This document shows positions 26,893 to 35,069 of a DNA stretch of 56,241 bases, piece after piece. The notes under the pieces are model-generated. The model saw nothing but the letters and a program-made list of their open reading frames with translations, searched no databases and was not told the origin of the DNA. A program made the translations under genes and the position numbers. How positions within the stretch are numbered: the stretch's first letter is position 1; every line of letters begins with the position of its first letter. The DNA lies in assembly GCA_016788295.1 (NCBI GenBank), contig JAEUSY010000007.1:1-56241 (forward strand), written 5' to 3'. The DNA comes from Flavobacteriales bacterium (GTDB lineage Bacteria > Bacteroidota > Bacteroidia > Flavobacteriales_F > PHOS-HE28).

Positions 26893-27531
26893 TCATGCTG
26901 AAGCGTCCGCATTGCGGCCACCGGTGGACCACCGCACCGTTCCGGCAGCCGACCACCAGGCCAGCGCGGCGAACACCGGGGCCGCCAGCACATCGATGGT
27001 CCAGTGCACATGCTGGGCCACAACCGCCAGCGCCACCAGGAAGGCCGCTATCCAAACAGGCCAGCGCCACCGGGCAGTGGGCATCGACAAGGCCAGCAGG
27101 GCCAGAGTAGCGGTATGCCCGGAAAAGAACAGGTCCTTGCGGAACGGCAGATCGCCGGGATAGAACAGCTGGGTCACCGGATCGATCAGGTCGATGATAT
27201 CCGGCGGTGGTTCGAGCGTGAACGTGAACAGCGAGAGCATACGAAGCACCTGAAGGATCACATACGCCTGCAGGGCGCGGAGCAAATGCCACGGCGAGCG
27301 GACCAGGTGCCAAAGCCCCACGGCAATGGTGGCATAGAGCAGGACGAACAAAGGGACCGAGATGTCGATCGGACCCAACAAGGGGTGCAACGGCTCGAAC
27401 GGAATTCGCCCGGGTCGCTGACCAATGAACCCGAAGAAACCGGGCAGGGCGAGCACGACCGGTATGGCGGCACCAATGGTCACCACCCAGGCGGCCACGG
27501 GCACCTTGGAGCGCATTGTTGCGGGGCACAT
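26893..27531 (-). CDS. PAP2-related membrane phosphatase/transferase
   Basis: The 212-residue protein has about six membrane helices. Its C-terminal pair of motifs, FFSGHTATLALLAL (about residues 137-150) and HVHWTIDVLAAPVFAALAWW (about 172-191), fits the PAP2_C/sphingomyelin-synthase-like branch of the PAP2 superfamily: two histidines and an aspartate make the catalytic triad. It would act on lipid phosphates or phospholipid head groups. The start is ATG 27531 (or 27516). The far longer frame upstream lies antisense to known genes and is not real. It diverges from the next gene over 33 bp. Confidence 0.82.
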   Translation of the reverse strand: MCPATMRSKVPVAAWVVTIGAAIPVVLALPGFFGFIGQRPGRIPFEPLHPLLGPIDISVPLFVLLYATIAVGLWHLVRSPWHLLRALQAYVILQVLRMLSLFTFTLEPPPDIIDLIDPVTQLFYPGDLPFRKDLFFSGHTATLALLALSMPTARWRWPVWIAAFLVALAVVAQHVHWTIDVLAAPVFAALAWWSAAGTVRWSTGGRNADASA

Positions 27532-27537
27532 GCACGG

Positions 27538-27545
27538 CAAAGTAG
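27538..27545 (-). promoter_or_regulatory. -7-like box CTACTTTG for the PAP2-related gene
   Basis: TACTTTG on the minus strand, one base shorter than TAnnTTTG, ends 6 nt before the ATG at 27531. It shares a 33-bp spacer with the opposite promoter. Confidence 0.4.
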
Positions 27546-27553
27546 GCAGACCT

Positions 27554-27561
27554 AGCTTCGC
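27554..27561 (+). promoter_or_regulatory. -7 promoter box TAGCTTCG for the mannosyltransferase gene
   Basis: Exact TAnnTTCG match, only 3 nt before the ATG at 27565. The upstream promoter half must lie inside the start of the divergent gene. Confidence 0.55.
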
Positions 27562-27564
27562 GCC

Positions 27565-29076
27565 ATGCGAGCCGCCCTGCACGCCCTTCGGAACGACCGC
27601 CCGTTGTTGGCGCTCACGCTCATCGCTTTGGTGCCGCGCCTGCTGGCCGCGGTGTTCAGTGGCGGCTACTTCGCCCACGACGACCACTTCCTGATCGTGG
27701 AGGCCGCAGGCAGCTGGGTGGACGGCTTTGACTACAACTACTGGCTGCCGTGGAACCAGGGCGTGGATCCGCGTCCCAGTGGGCACAGCTTCTTCTACGT
27801 AGGGCTGCACTACCTGCTCTTCAGCCTGCTGAAAGGCATCGGCCTGAGCGACCCGAAGGCGATGATGGTGGTGGTGCGCCTGCTGCACGCACTGTGGAGC
27901 CTGGTGGTGGTGCGCGTGGGCTATCGGATCGCTTTGCGCCTCTCCAACGAGCACATCGCATGGAACGCTGGGCTCTTCCTGGCGCTGTTCTACTTCATGC
28001 CCTTCCTGGCCGTCCGCAACCTGGTGGAAGTGGCCTGCATCCCCTTCCTGATGCTGGGCGCGTGGCGCTTGGTGAAAGATGCCGAAGGTCCCACGGTGCG
28101 CGATGTGCTGTGGGCCGGTGTGTTCATCGGGCTGGCCGTGAACGTACGGTTCCAAACGCTCTTCTTCGCTGCTGGTCCCGGCTTGGCGTTGTTGATCCAG
28201 CGGCGTTGGTGGCCTGCCATCGTGTACGCACTGGGTGTCGCCTTGCCGTTGGCGGTGATCCAGGGCAGCATCGATGGCTTCCTCTGGGGAAGGCCCTTCG
28301 CCGAACTGGGCGAGTACGTGTTCTACAACATCAACAACACCACCACCTACGGCGTGCTGCCGTGGTACAACTACCTGCTGCTGCTGGCGGGCATCTTCAT
28401 ACCGCCGCTGAGCGTGGCCGTGCTGTTCGGCTACTTCAGGCGCACCACTCCCCTGCTGCTCTGGCTGCCCCTGCTGCTCTTCCTGGCCATCCATTCCTAC
28501 TTCCCCAACAAACAGGAGCGCTTCCTGCTGCCCATGGTCCCGCTCTTCTTCGTGGTGGGCTACACCTCGTGGGAACTGTGGCGCAATGCCAGCGGATGGT
28601 GGCAACTGCGAGCCGGCCTTTGGCGCGGTGGCCTGCGCTTCGTGTGGGCCTTGAACACCGTGGTGCTGGTGGTGCTCTGCTTCAGCTACAGCAAGCGCAG
28701 CCGCGTGGAGGCGATGTACGCCCTGCGTGAACAGCCGCCGTTGCGGGGGATCCTGGTGGAGGACAGCGCGGAGGGCGAAGCACCCATGCCGCCGTTGTTC
28801 TACCTGGGGAAATGGGACATCGCGGTGATCCCCTGGACCGGCACACCGGGCGACCTGCCTGCGTTGCTGAAGACCTGGGAGGCGAGCGGCACACCGGACG
28901 TGGTGCTTTTCATCGGCGAGGAACAACTGGAACAGCGCATGAAGAACACCGAGGCCGCGCTTGGTCCCTTGACCGTGATCGGCCGCGCGGAACCAGGCCT
29001 GCTGGACCGCACTGTGCATTGGCTCAATCCGGTGAACCGCAACGAGACCATTGTGATCGCGCGGGTGGCCGAGTGA
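27565..29076 (+). CDS. GT-C glycosyltransferase, GPI mannosyltransferase (GT22)-like
   Basis: The 503-residue protein has about ten membrane helices. An acidic motif after the first helix (GGYFAHDDHFLIVEAAG) is typical of GT-C enzymes that use a lipid-linked sugar donor. FLAIHSYFPNKQERFLLPMVPLFFVVGY (about residues 305-332) matches the H(K/Q)E-R-FLLP loop of GT22/Alg9-type mannosyltransferases. LPWNQGVDPRPSG and RNLVEVACIPFLMLGAW are also in keeping. It probably transfers a sugar to a lipid or surface glycan on the periplasmic side. Acceptor unknown. Confidence 0.82.
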   Translation: MRAALHALRNDRPLLALTLIALVPRLLAAVFSGGYFAHDDHFLIVEAAGSWVDGFDYNYWLPWNQGVDPRPSGHSFFYVGLHYLLFSLLKGIGLSDPKAMMVVVRLLHALWSLVVVRVGYRIALRLSNEHIAWNAGLFLALFYFMPFLAVRNLVEVACIPFLMLGAWRLVKDAEGPTVRDVLWAGVFIGLAVNVRFQTLFFAAGPGLALLIQRRWWPAIVYALGVALPLAVIQGSIDGFLWGRPFAELGEYVFYNINNTTTYGVLPWYNYLLLLAGIFIPPLSVAVLFGYFRRTTPLLLWLPLLLFLAIHSYFPNKQERFLLPMVPLFFVVGYTSWELWRNASGWWQLRAGLWRGGLRFVWALNTVVLVVLCFSYSKRSRVEAMYALREQPPLRGILVEDSAEGEAPMPPLFYLGKWDIAVIPWTGTPGDLPALLKTWEASGTPDVVLFIGEEQLEQRMKNTEAALGPLTVIGRAEPGLLDRTVHWLNPVNRNETIVIARVAE

Positions 29077-29108
29077 CGACCGGTACACACCGCATTGAAG
29101 CGGCCCCG

Positions 29109-29116
29109 TAGCTTCG
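29109..29116 (+). promoter_or_regulatory. -7 promoter box TAGCTTCG for the PLP enzyme gene
   Basis: Identical to the box at 27554, 5 nt before the ATG at 29122. Confidence 0.55.
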
Positions 29117-29121
29117 CGGCC

Positions 29122-30366
29122 ATGTCCGATCACAAGATGCATCCCGAGAGCCTGATGATGAGCCATGGCTATAAGCCAGCGCTCAGCGAAGGCGCCATCA
29201 AGTGCCCCATTTTCCAGACCAGCACCTTCGTGTTCAAGAGCGCGGAGGATGGCAAGGCCTTTTTCGAGGTGGCGTACGGACTGCGCGAGAAACGTGAGAA
29301 GGAAGAGCTCGGCCTGATCTACAGTCGACTGAACAACCCCGACCTGCAGATCCTGGAGGAACGCCTGTGCCTGTGGGACGAGGCCGAGGAATGCGCGGTG
29401 TTCGAGAGCGGCATGAGCGCCATCAGCACCTGCCTGCTCGAGTTCCTTTCGCCGGGTGATGTGCTGCTCTTCAGCAACCCATTGTACGGCGGCACCGACC
29501 ACTTCATCAAGCACGTGCTCACCCGCTTCGGCGTGGAAGTGATGGGGTTCTATCCCTGGGAACAGGACCAATTGCCTGAACTGGTGAAGCGCAGCGGCAA
29601 GGCGGACCGGATCAAGATGATCTACATCGAAACACCTGCCAATCCCACCAACACGCTCATTGGCATCCGCGCGTGCGCCGACCTGGCCAAGAGCCTGAGC
29701 ACCCCGGAAAAACAGGTGCTGCTGGCGGTGGACAACACCTACATGGGCCCCTTGTGGCAACACCCGTTGAAGCTGGGCGCCGACCTGGTGCTGTACAGTG
29801 CCACCAAGTACATCGGCGGGCACAGCGACGTGATCGCCGGTGCATGCCTCGGCTCCAAGGAACTGATGGGCCGCGTGAAAGGCCTGCGCACGTTTCTGGG
29901 CTGTATGGCCGGCCCGTGGACCGGTTGGTTGTTGCTGCGCAGCCTGGAGACCCTGAAGGCCCGCATGGACATCCAGGCCCGCAATGCGGAACAAGTGGCC
30001 GCCTACCTGCTGAACCATCCCAAAGTGGCGAAGGTGTTCTACCTCGGCCAGCTCGAGGATGCCGCGCAGCAAGCCATCTACGACGACCAATGCCTCACGG
30101 CCGGTGCCATGCTCTCGTTCACCGTGCATGGTGGCGAGGCCGAGGCCTTCCGCTTCCTAAACGGCCTGAAACTGGTAAAGCTGGCCGTGAGCCTGGGCAG
30201 CACCGAATCGCTGGCCGAGCACCCAGCAAGCATGACGCACGCGGGTGTGGACCCTGCGGAACGCGACAAACTGGGCATCAGCGACAACCTGGTGCGCCTT
30301 AGTGTAGGTGTTGAACACCCATCGGACCTCATCGCCGACCTTGGTCGCGCCTTGAACGCCATTTGA
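29122..30366 (+). CDS. Cystathionine gamma-synthase family PLP enzyme
   Basis: The 414-residue enzyme belongs to the Cys/Met-metabolism PLP family. It has IYSRLNNPDLQILEERL, ECAVFESGMSAIS (phosphate-binding), MIYIETPANPTN, VDNTYMGPLWQHPLKLGADLVLYSATKYIGGHSD with the PLP lysine in ATKYIGG (about residue 233), and SLGSTESLAEHPASMTHAG. It could be a cystathionine synthase or lyase or a methionine gamma-lyase; the sequence alone does not decide. TerC follows 20 nt after the stop. Confidence 0.9.
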   Translation: MSDHKMHPESLMMSHGYKPALSEGAIKCPIFQTSTFVFKSAEDGKAFFEVAYGLREKREKEELGLIYSRLNNPDLQILEERLCLWDEAEECAVFESGMSAISTCLLEFLSPGDVLLFSNPLYGGTDHFIKHVLTRFGVEVMGFYPWEQDQLPELVKRSGKADRIKMIYIETPANPTNTLIGIRACADLAKSLSTPEKQVLLAVDNTYMGPLWQHPLKLGADLVLYSATKYIGGHSDVIAGACLGSKELMGRVKGLRTFLGCMAGPWTGWLLLRSLETLKARMDIQARNAEQVAAYLLNHPKVAKVFYLGQLEDAAQQAIYDDQCLTAGAMLSFTVHGGEAEAFRFLNGLKLVKLAVSLGSTESLAEHPASMTHAGVDPAERDKLGISDNLVRLSVGVEHPSDLIADLGRALNAI

Positions 30367-30386
30367 ACAACCACTGACCGACCATC

Positions 30387-31151
30387 ATGATCGATCTCTC
30401 ATCCTTGGACTTCTCTGTCCTGTTCACGCTCCATGGCCTTATCGGCCTGCTCACGCTCACGGCGCTGGAGATCGTGCTGGGCATCGATAACATCATCTTC
30501 ATCTCCATCATCAGCAACAGCCTTGCCTCCGAACCCGACCGCAAAAAGGCGCGGCAGCTGGGACTGGCGCTGGCGATGATCACGCGGGTGCTACTGCTGC
30601 TCTCGCTGAGCTGGGTAATGAGCCTGGACCAACCCTTCCTGCCGCTGCTCGGGCGCGAGCTGAGCGGACGGGACCTGGTGCTGATCATCGGCGGCCTGTT
30701 CCTGATCTACAAGGCCACCGTGGAGATCCGCGAGAAAGTGGTGGGGCATGCCGATGAGCACGACAAGAAGGAAAAGGGGCGTCAGCTTGCCGGAGTCATT
30801 GCGCAGATCGTGGTGATCGATCTGGTGTTCTCGCTGGACAGTGTGATCACAGCGGTGGGCATGAGCAACGAGATCCTGATCATGATCCTGGCGGTAATGA
30901 TCGCCGTGGGCATCATGATGGTGGCCGCAGGCAGCATCAGTGCTTTCGTGGAGAAACACGCCACAGTGAAGATGCTGGCCCTTTCGTTCCTGGTGATGAT
31001 CGGGGCCGCCCTACTGATGGAGGGCATGGGCGAGCACGTGAACAAGAACTACATCTACTTCGCCATGGGCTTCAGCGTGCTGGTGGAAATGCTCAACTTG
31101 CGCATGATGCGCAATAAGCTGCTGAAGGGCACGGGCGTGAAGCGGCCCTAA
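30387..31151 (+). CDS. TerC family integral membrane protein
   Basis: The 254-residue protein has seven or so helices with the TerC signatures LEIVLGIDNIIFISII (about residues 27-42) and VVIDLVFSLDSVITAVGM (about 140-157), whose Asp and Asn residues are thought to bind metal. TerC proteins take part in tellurium resistance and in manganese efflux or loading of exported metalloproteins. Its end overlaps the end of the convergent WD40-like gene by 4 bp. Probably cotranscribed with the PLP enzyme gene. Confidence 0.9.
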   Translation: MIDLSSLDFSVLFTLHGLIGLLTLTALEIVLGIDNIIFISIISNSLASEPDRKKARQLGLALAMITRVLLLLSLSWVMSLDQPFLPLLGRELSGRDLVLIIGGLFLIYKATVEIREKVVGHADEHDKKEKGRQLAGVIAQIVVIDLVFSLDSVITAVGMSNEILIMILAVMIAVGIMMVAAGSISAFVEKHATVKMLALSFLVMIGAALLMEGMGEHVNKNYIYFAMGFSVLVEMLNLRMMRNKLLKGTGVKRP

Positions 31152-32869
31152 GGGATGAAGTCGACGCGGGTGCTGGTGGGGATGACCCCGCCAATGTTGG
31201 TGAGGATGATATCCCTGTCGTTGTTGGCGCCGGTGTAACGAACGACGCCATCGAGGTTCAGGTCCTCGACGAAATAGCCCGTGGTGACCACTGTTGGGAC
31301 CACACCACCTACACGGGCAAGCACGAGGTCGCGGTCGTTATTGGCGCCCGTGTAGCGGAGCACACCGTCTCGCGTGGGATCACCTGCGTAGAGCACACGG
31401 CGTGTACCGACCAGCTTGGTGGCATCGGTCCCACCAGCCAAGGCGACAGAACCATTGCTCAGGTCGACCGTTGCCGCGGAGGAGGACAGTGCGACCGACG
31501 AAGCGGTCATAATGCCCAGGTGATTACGATGTCGAACCGACACGACATAGTTGCCGGGACCCACGTTGAACGAGACCGCGGAGGTGCCATCGACGGGCGC
31601 CACCACATCGCCATTTGCACGCAACAGAGCGGACCTGCTCGCCACCACGACAGCAGGGTTCGCCGCAGAACGTAGCTCAACCACCACCCAATCGATCATC
31701 GCATTGGACCCGGTAATGCCGAGCACTGCCGCAGTCGTGGACTCACCCCCACCGCCGCCGGTATGTCCATAGCCCAGGCCCGTATAAGGTTCCATGGCCG
31801 GTAACAGGCCACCTTGAAGCAGCGTTGCGTTCATGCGGCCCGTAGCGTTGTTATAGGGGCCTTCCAAATACATGCGCGGAGCGATCCGCACCACAGGCAC
31901 CCCGACCAAAGGCACGCTCCAAAGGGCCACCATGTTGTTCAGCGCACCAGCCACGATCCTATTGTCCGTGGGAGAGCATGCCACCGAAAAGAAAAAACCT
32001 GAACCGAGGGCCGTGAGCTGCATGGCTTGTGTACCGGTCGCCAATTCCCAAATACGCACTGTTTGGTCCACTGCCGCACTAACGATATAGGTGCCGTTCG
32101 GAGAGATATCCACGGCACGCACATCGCTTGTATGCCCGGTGATCGTGCGCTCCAAGGCACCCGTTCCAGCATTCCATACACGCAGCACATCGTCCATGCC
32201 ACAGCTTACAATACGCTGGCCATTGGGAGCGAAACGAACACCGTAAGCATACCCAGTGTGTCCCGCGAACTGGCGAACGAAAACCCCGGCACTTGTCCAG
32301 AGCTTCACCAGACCGTCGCCGCCAGATGTGGCGATGAACTGTCCATCGGATGACCAGGATACGCCCAACACCTCACCGCCATGCGCAATGACATTGTGGA
32401 GCTGAGCGCCCGTTGGAAGCGAATAGATGATGAGGCGGCCACTACCCGCACCCACCGCCACCTTATCGTTGGCGGGCGAAAAATCCACCGAATACAACGC
32501 ACCAGTATTGTTGGTAATGGTGGTGTAGAGTTCGGCAACAGATCCGCTGACTTGGAAGATCTGGAGGTTCCCGGTCTCTTCGGCATTGGCCATGTATTGC
32601 CCATTGGAAGAGAATTTGACACCTGCGGTGCAAAGGAGCGAATTGGAAACCTGATGTTCCCAAGTAACACTTCCCGTGGACCCATTGAACATGCGCAAAC
32701 GGGCTTGTGGACACTCGCTTCCGCTTAGTACATACTGGCCATTACCAGAGAATGCCACGCCGTAAACCCCGCGTTGTTCCGGATGCCCTGAGGCTGTCCA
32801 AAGAAGGGATTGACCATGTACTTCGGCAGCGAAAAGAGCCAAAGCGACGATGAAGTTCTTCCGCAACAT
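31148..32869 (-). CDS. Secreted WD40-repeat protein with dockerin-like C-terminal module
   Basis: The 573-residue protein has a signal peptide (MLRKNFIVALALFAAEVHGQ). Seven WD40-like repeats follow, to about residue 325 (GVYGVAFSGNGQYVLSGS, VLGVSWSSDGQFIATSGGDGLVKLW, VRAVDISPNGTYIVSAAVDQTVRIWE). From about 333 to the end comes a module shared with the neighbouring protease. It begins YLEGPYNNATGRMN and includes DWVVVELRS, SVRHRNHLG and two Asp/Asn-rich loops of the type DGVVRYTGANNDRD. These loops resemble dockerin calcium sites. TAACTTCG lies 4 nt upstream of the ATG. Confidence 0.82.
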   Translation of the reverse strand: MLRKNFIVALALFAAEVHGQSLLWTASGHPEQRGVYGVAFSGNGQYVLSGSECPQARLRMFNGSTGSVTWEHQVSNSLLCTAGVKFSSNGQYMANAEETGNLQIFQVSGSVAELYTTITNNTGALYSVDFSPANDKVAVGAGSGRLIIYSLPTGAQLHNVIAHGGEVLGVSWSSDGQFIATSGGDGLVKLWTSAGVFVRQFAGHTGYAYGVRFAPNGQRIVSCGMDDVLRVWNAGTGALERTITGHTSDVRAVDISPNGTYIVSAAVDQTVRIWELATGTQAMQLTALGSGFFFSVACSPTDNRIVAGALNNMVALWSVPLVGVPVVRIAPRMYLEGPYNNATGRMNATLLQGGLLPAMEPYTGLGYGHTGGGGGESTTAAVLGITGSNAMIDWVVVELRSAANPAVVVASRSALLRANGDVVAPVDGTSAVSFNVGPGNYVVSVRHRNHLGIMTASSVALSSSAATVDLSNGSVALAGGTDATKLVGTRRVLYAGDPTRDGVLRYTGANNDRDLVLARVGGVVPTVVTTGYFVEDLNLDGVVRYTGANNDRDIILTNIGGVIPTSTRVDFIP

Positions 32870-32873
32870 GATA

Positions 32874-32881
32874 CGAAGTTA
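32874..32881 (-). promoter_or_regulatory. -7 promoter box TAACTTCG for the WD40-like gene
   Basis: Matches TAnnTTCG and ends 4 nt before the ATG at 32869, predicting a leaderless mRNA. Confidence 0.55.
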
Positions 32882-32952
32882 GAGGTCCATGTCCCTTGAA
32901 TGCCACACCCCACAGCGAATGACCTGACCTTACGGTTCCGTCATATGCTGGT

Positions 32953-35013
32953 TTAAGGGATGAAGTCGACCCTTGAACTGGTGGGTATGACCCCCCCCAC
33001 GTTCGTCAGGATGACGTCCCGATCATTGTTCACACCCGTGTATCTCACCACGCCATCGAGGTTCACATCCTCGGGGAAATAACCCGCAATTGTTGCGGTC
33101 GGTGTAACACCCCCAACCCTCGCGAGAATGGGATCACGGTCGTTGTTGCTTCCTGTGTAACGAAGCACACCATCGGGCACAACGTCACCGGCGAAAAGCA
33201 GCCTTACCGCACCTGAGAGCTTGGTGGCCTGCGCCCCGCCACGCAGGGCAATAGAGCCATTGGTGAGGTCCAACGTAGTAACCGTGCTTGACAGGGCCAC
33301 TGCGTTCGCCGTGAGCACACCGAGGTGATTGCGGTGTCGCAAGGCTACGAGGTATTGATCGGCGGGTAACGAGAACACCACGGGCGAAGTGCCATCGGTG
33401 CCCACCACGTCCCCATCGGCTTGCAGCAAGGCACTGCGTGTGGCCCAAACGAGCGAGGTGTCCAACCGACTGCGTAGTTCAACCACCACCCAATCAACGA
33501 TCGCGTTCACGCCGGTCACGTTGAGCACGGCCTGTGTGGTGGTGGCGCCGCTTCCACCTACATGAGGATAGCCAGCGGCCGTGTATGGTTCCGTCAAGGG
33601 GATGAGGCCCGCGGTGCGCAGTGCTGTGCTCATGGTGCCCGATGCCGTATTGTAGGGCCCTTCAAGGAAAGCCTTCAAACGGAGCTGCAGGTTGACCGGG
33701 ACCGCGTTCGGGTCGTAGCCGTTCAATTGCTGCACCGTGTTCGTGGGATCAAGCCAATCGCGCAACCGTTGACTGGCGGAAGCACCGTCCCAACTGGCGC
33801 TGAACTTGGCACAATCGGTAGGTATGGAGGTGGCCGTGGAGCACACCTGGGCGCCGTCGTACATGTGGCCCACCATGCGCCCGTTCTGGTCGAACAACGG
33901 ACCTCCGCTGGATACGGCCTGCACTAATCCGAGGTCCCAGTTGCCACGCCAGCATTGTACACCAATGGCATCGGTGAAGCTCGTGCTGGGATCATTATTG
34001 AAAGAGATCTTCTTTACATCATACAGTGGATGTTGGATCACCACCGACGTCTGCGGCACGGCACCACTGCGGTCCCAACCTGCGTAATACACATTATACG
34101 ATGCGGGTGGTATGCTGTTCAACTCGACAAGGCAGAGGTCGTCGAAGTAGAAAGCCGCACGCAGTGCCGCACCGGTCAGGGTCTGCGAAGTGTTACCCGT
34201 GGTTCCAGAGCATGTGGTGGACTCATAGTTGAAGTAGAACACCCAGCCGCTGGTGTTGGGCTGGTAACAGTGATTGGCCACGTGGAAATAGGGTCTGCCG
34301 GGCGTTTGCGTATTATTCAATAGCGTACCCGTGCAGCCACCACCATCAGGACGGAGGAACATGGCCACGGCGCGTTTCTGTTGCTGCCAAGCGGCCGCCT
34401 CCGGGCAGTTGACCCCAATGTGGCAAGGCGAGCTTTGGTAGCCGGGATCGAAGTCACGTTCTTCGGCTGCCGAAGCCCGAGCGAACGGATCGAAGAACGC
34501 ATGGGTGACCGAAGCAACCCGTAATTCACCTGCACGGACAAGGCTCGGCAACACGTACTCGATCACCACGGAATCGCCCGGTACAAGCTCGGTGGCCATG
34601 GTACCGTCGGGTTGGCGGTTGGCAGCCGTGAACGCGCCGATGGAGCGCGTTCGGGCCGCGTCGTAGAGAAAAACCTCAGCTCCGTTCGGCAATTCCCACT
34701 GATCGAACTGTACGCTGAGCATGGCGGCACCCGGTGAATGAACCATCACTTGGGCCATTCGCCGACCATCGTCCAGGATCGTCAAAGCCCCCTCGCGGAC
34801 CACATCCACGGCAACCATGCGTTGTGTGCCATAACGGAAACCGATCGTTGTGGTATCGTTGGGCTGCTCTTCCATCTGGGGTAGCGAGATAACCGGTACC
34901 TCCGCACGCACGGCCTCGGGCATGCCCCAACCTGGTGGCAAGCCCCCTTGCGACAACTGCGCCTTGAGAAATACAGGGCACAGAACGAAAATGACGAGTA
35001 TGACCCGGTTCAT
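32953..35013 (-). CDS. Secreted trypsin-like protease (lysyl endopeptidase type)
   Basis: The 686-residue protein starts with a signal peptide (MNRVILVIFVLCPVFLKAQ); an in-frame ATG at 35058 is possible. A pro-region leads into an S1 serine protease domain. GCTGTLLNNTQTPGRPYFHVANHC has the catalytic His about 248, FYFDDLCLVEL the Asp about 291-292, and AVSSGGPLFDQNGRMVGH the Ser about 369. This matches Achromobacter-type lysyl endopeptidases. The last about 240 residues are nearly the same module as in the WD40-like neighbour. It is likely secreted; Lys specificity is inferred from the family only. Confidence 0.87.
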   Translation of the reverse strand: MNRVILVIFVLCPVFLKAQLSQGGLPPGWGMPEAVRAEVPVISLPQMEEQPNDTTTIGFRYGTQRMVAVDVVREGALTILDDGRRMAQVMVHSPGAAMLSVQFDQWELPNGAEVFLYDAARTRSIGAFTAANRQPDGTMATELVPGDSVVIEYVLPSLVRAGELRVASVTHAFFDPFARASAAEERDFDPGYQSSPCHIGVNCPEAAAWQQQKRAVAMFLRPDGGGCTGTLLNNTQTPGRPYFHVANHCYQPNTSGWVFYFNYESTTCSGTTGNTSQTLTGAALRAAFYFDDLCLVELNSIPPASYNVYYAGWDRSGAVPQTSVVIQHPLYDVKKISFNNDPSTSFTDAIGVQCWRGNWDLGLVQAVSSGGPLFDQNGRMVGHMYDGAQVCSTATSIPTDCAKFSASWDGASASQRLRDWLDPTNTVQQLNGYDPNAVPVNLQLRLKAFLEGPYNTASGTMSTALRTAGLIPLTEPYTAAGYPHVGGSGATTTQAVLNVTGVNAIVDWVVVELRSRLDTSLVWATRSALLQADGDVVGTDGTSPVVFSLPADQYLVALRHRNHLGVLTANAVALSSTVTTLDLTNGSIALRGGAQATKLSGAVRLLFAGDVVPDGVLRYTGSNNDRDPILARVGGVTPTATIAGYFPEDVNLDGVVRYTGVNNDRDVILTNVGGVIPTSSRVDFIP

Positions 35014-35069
35014 CACTCCGTACAACACCCTTCCGAGCCTGTCGGTTCTATGCTTCATTCTTAATCGGT

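Noticed and set aside
26893..30129. A 1078-codon minus-strand open frame
   Set aside because: Only its last 213 codons encode a real protein (PAP2-related). The rest lies opposite the mannosyltransferase and PLP enzyme genes, which have clear family motifs, and its translation is His/Gln-rich shadow sequence.
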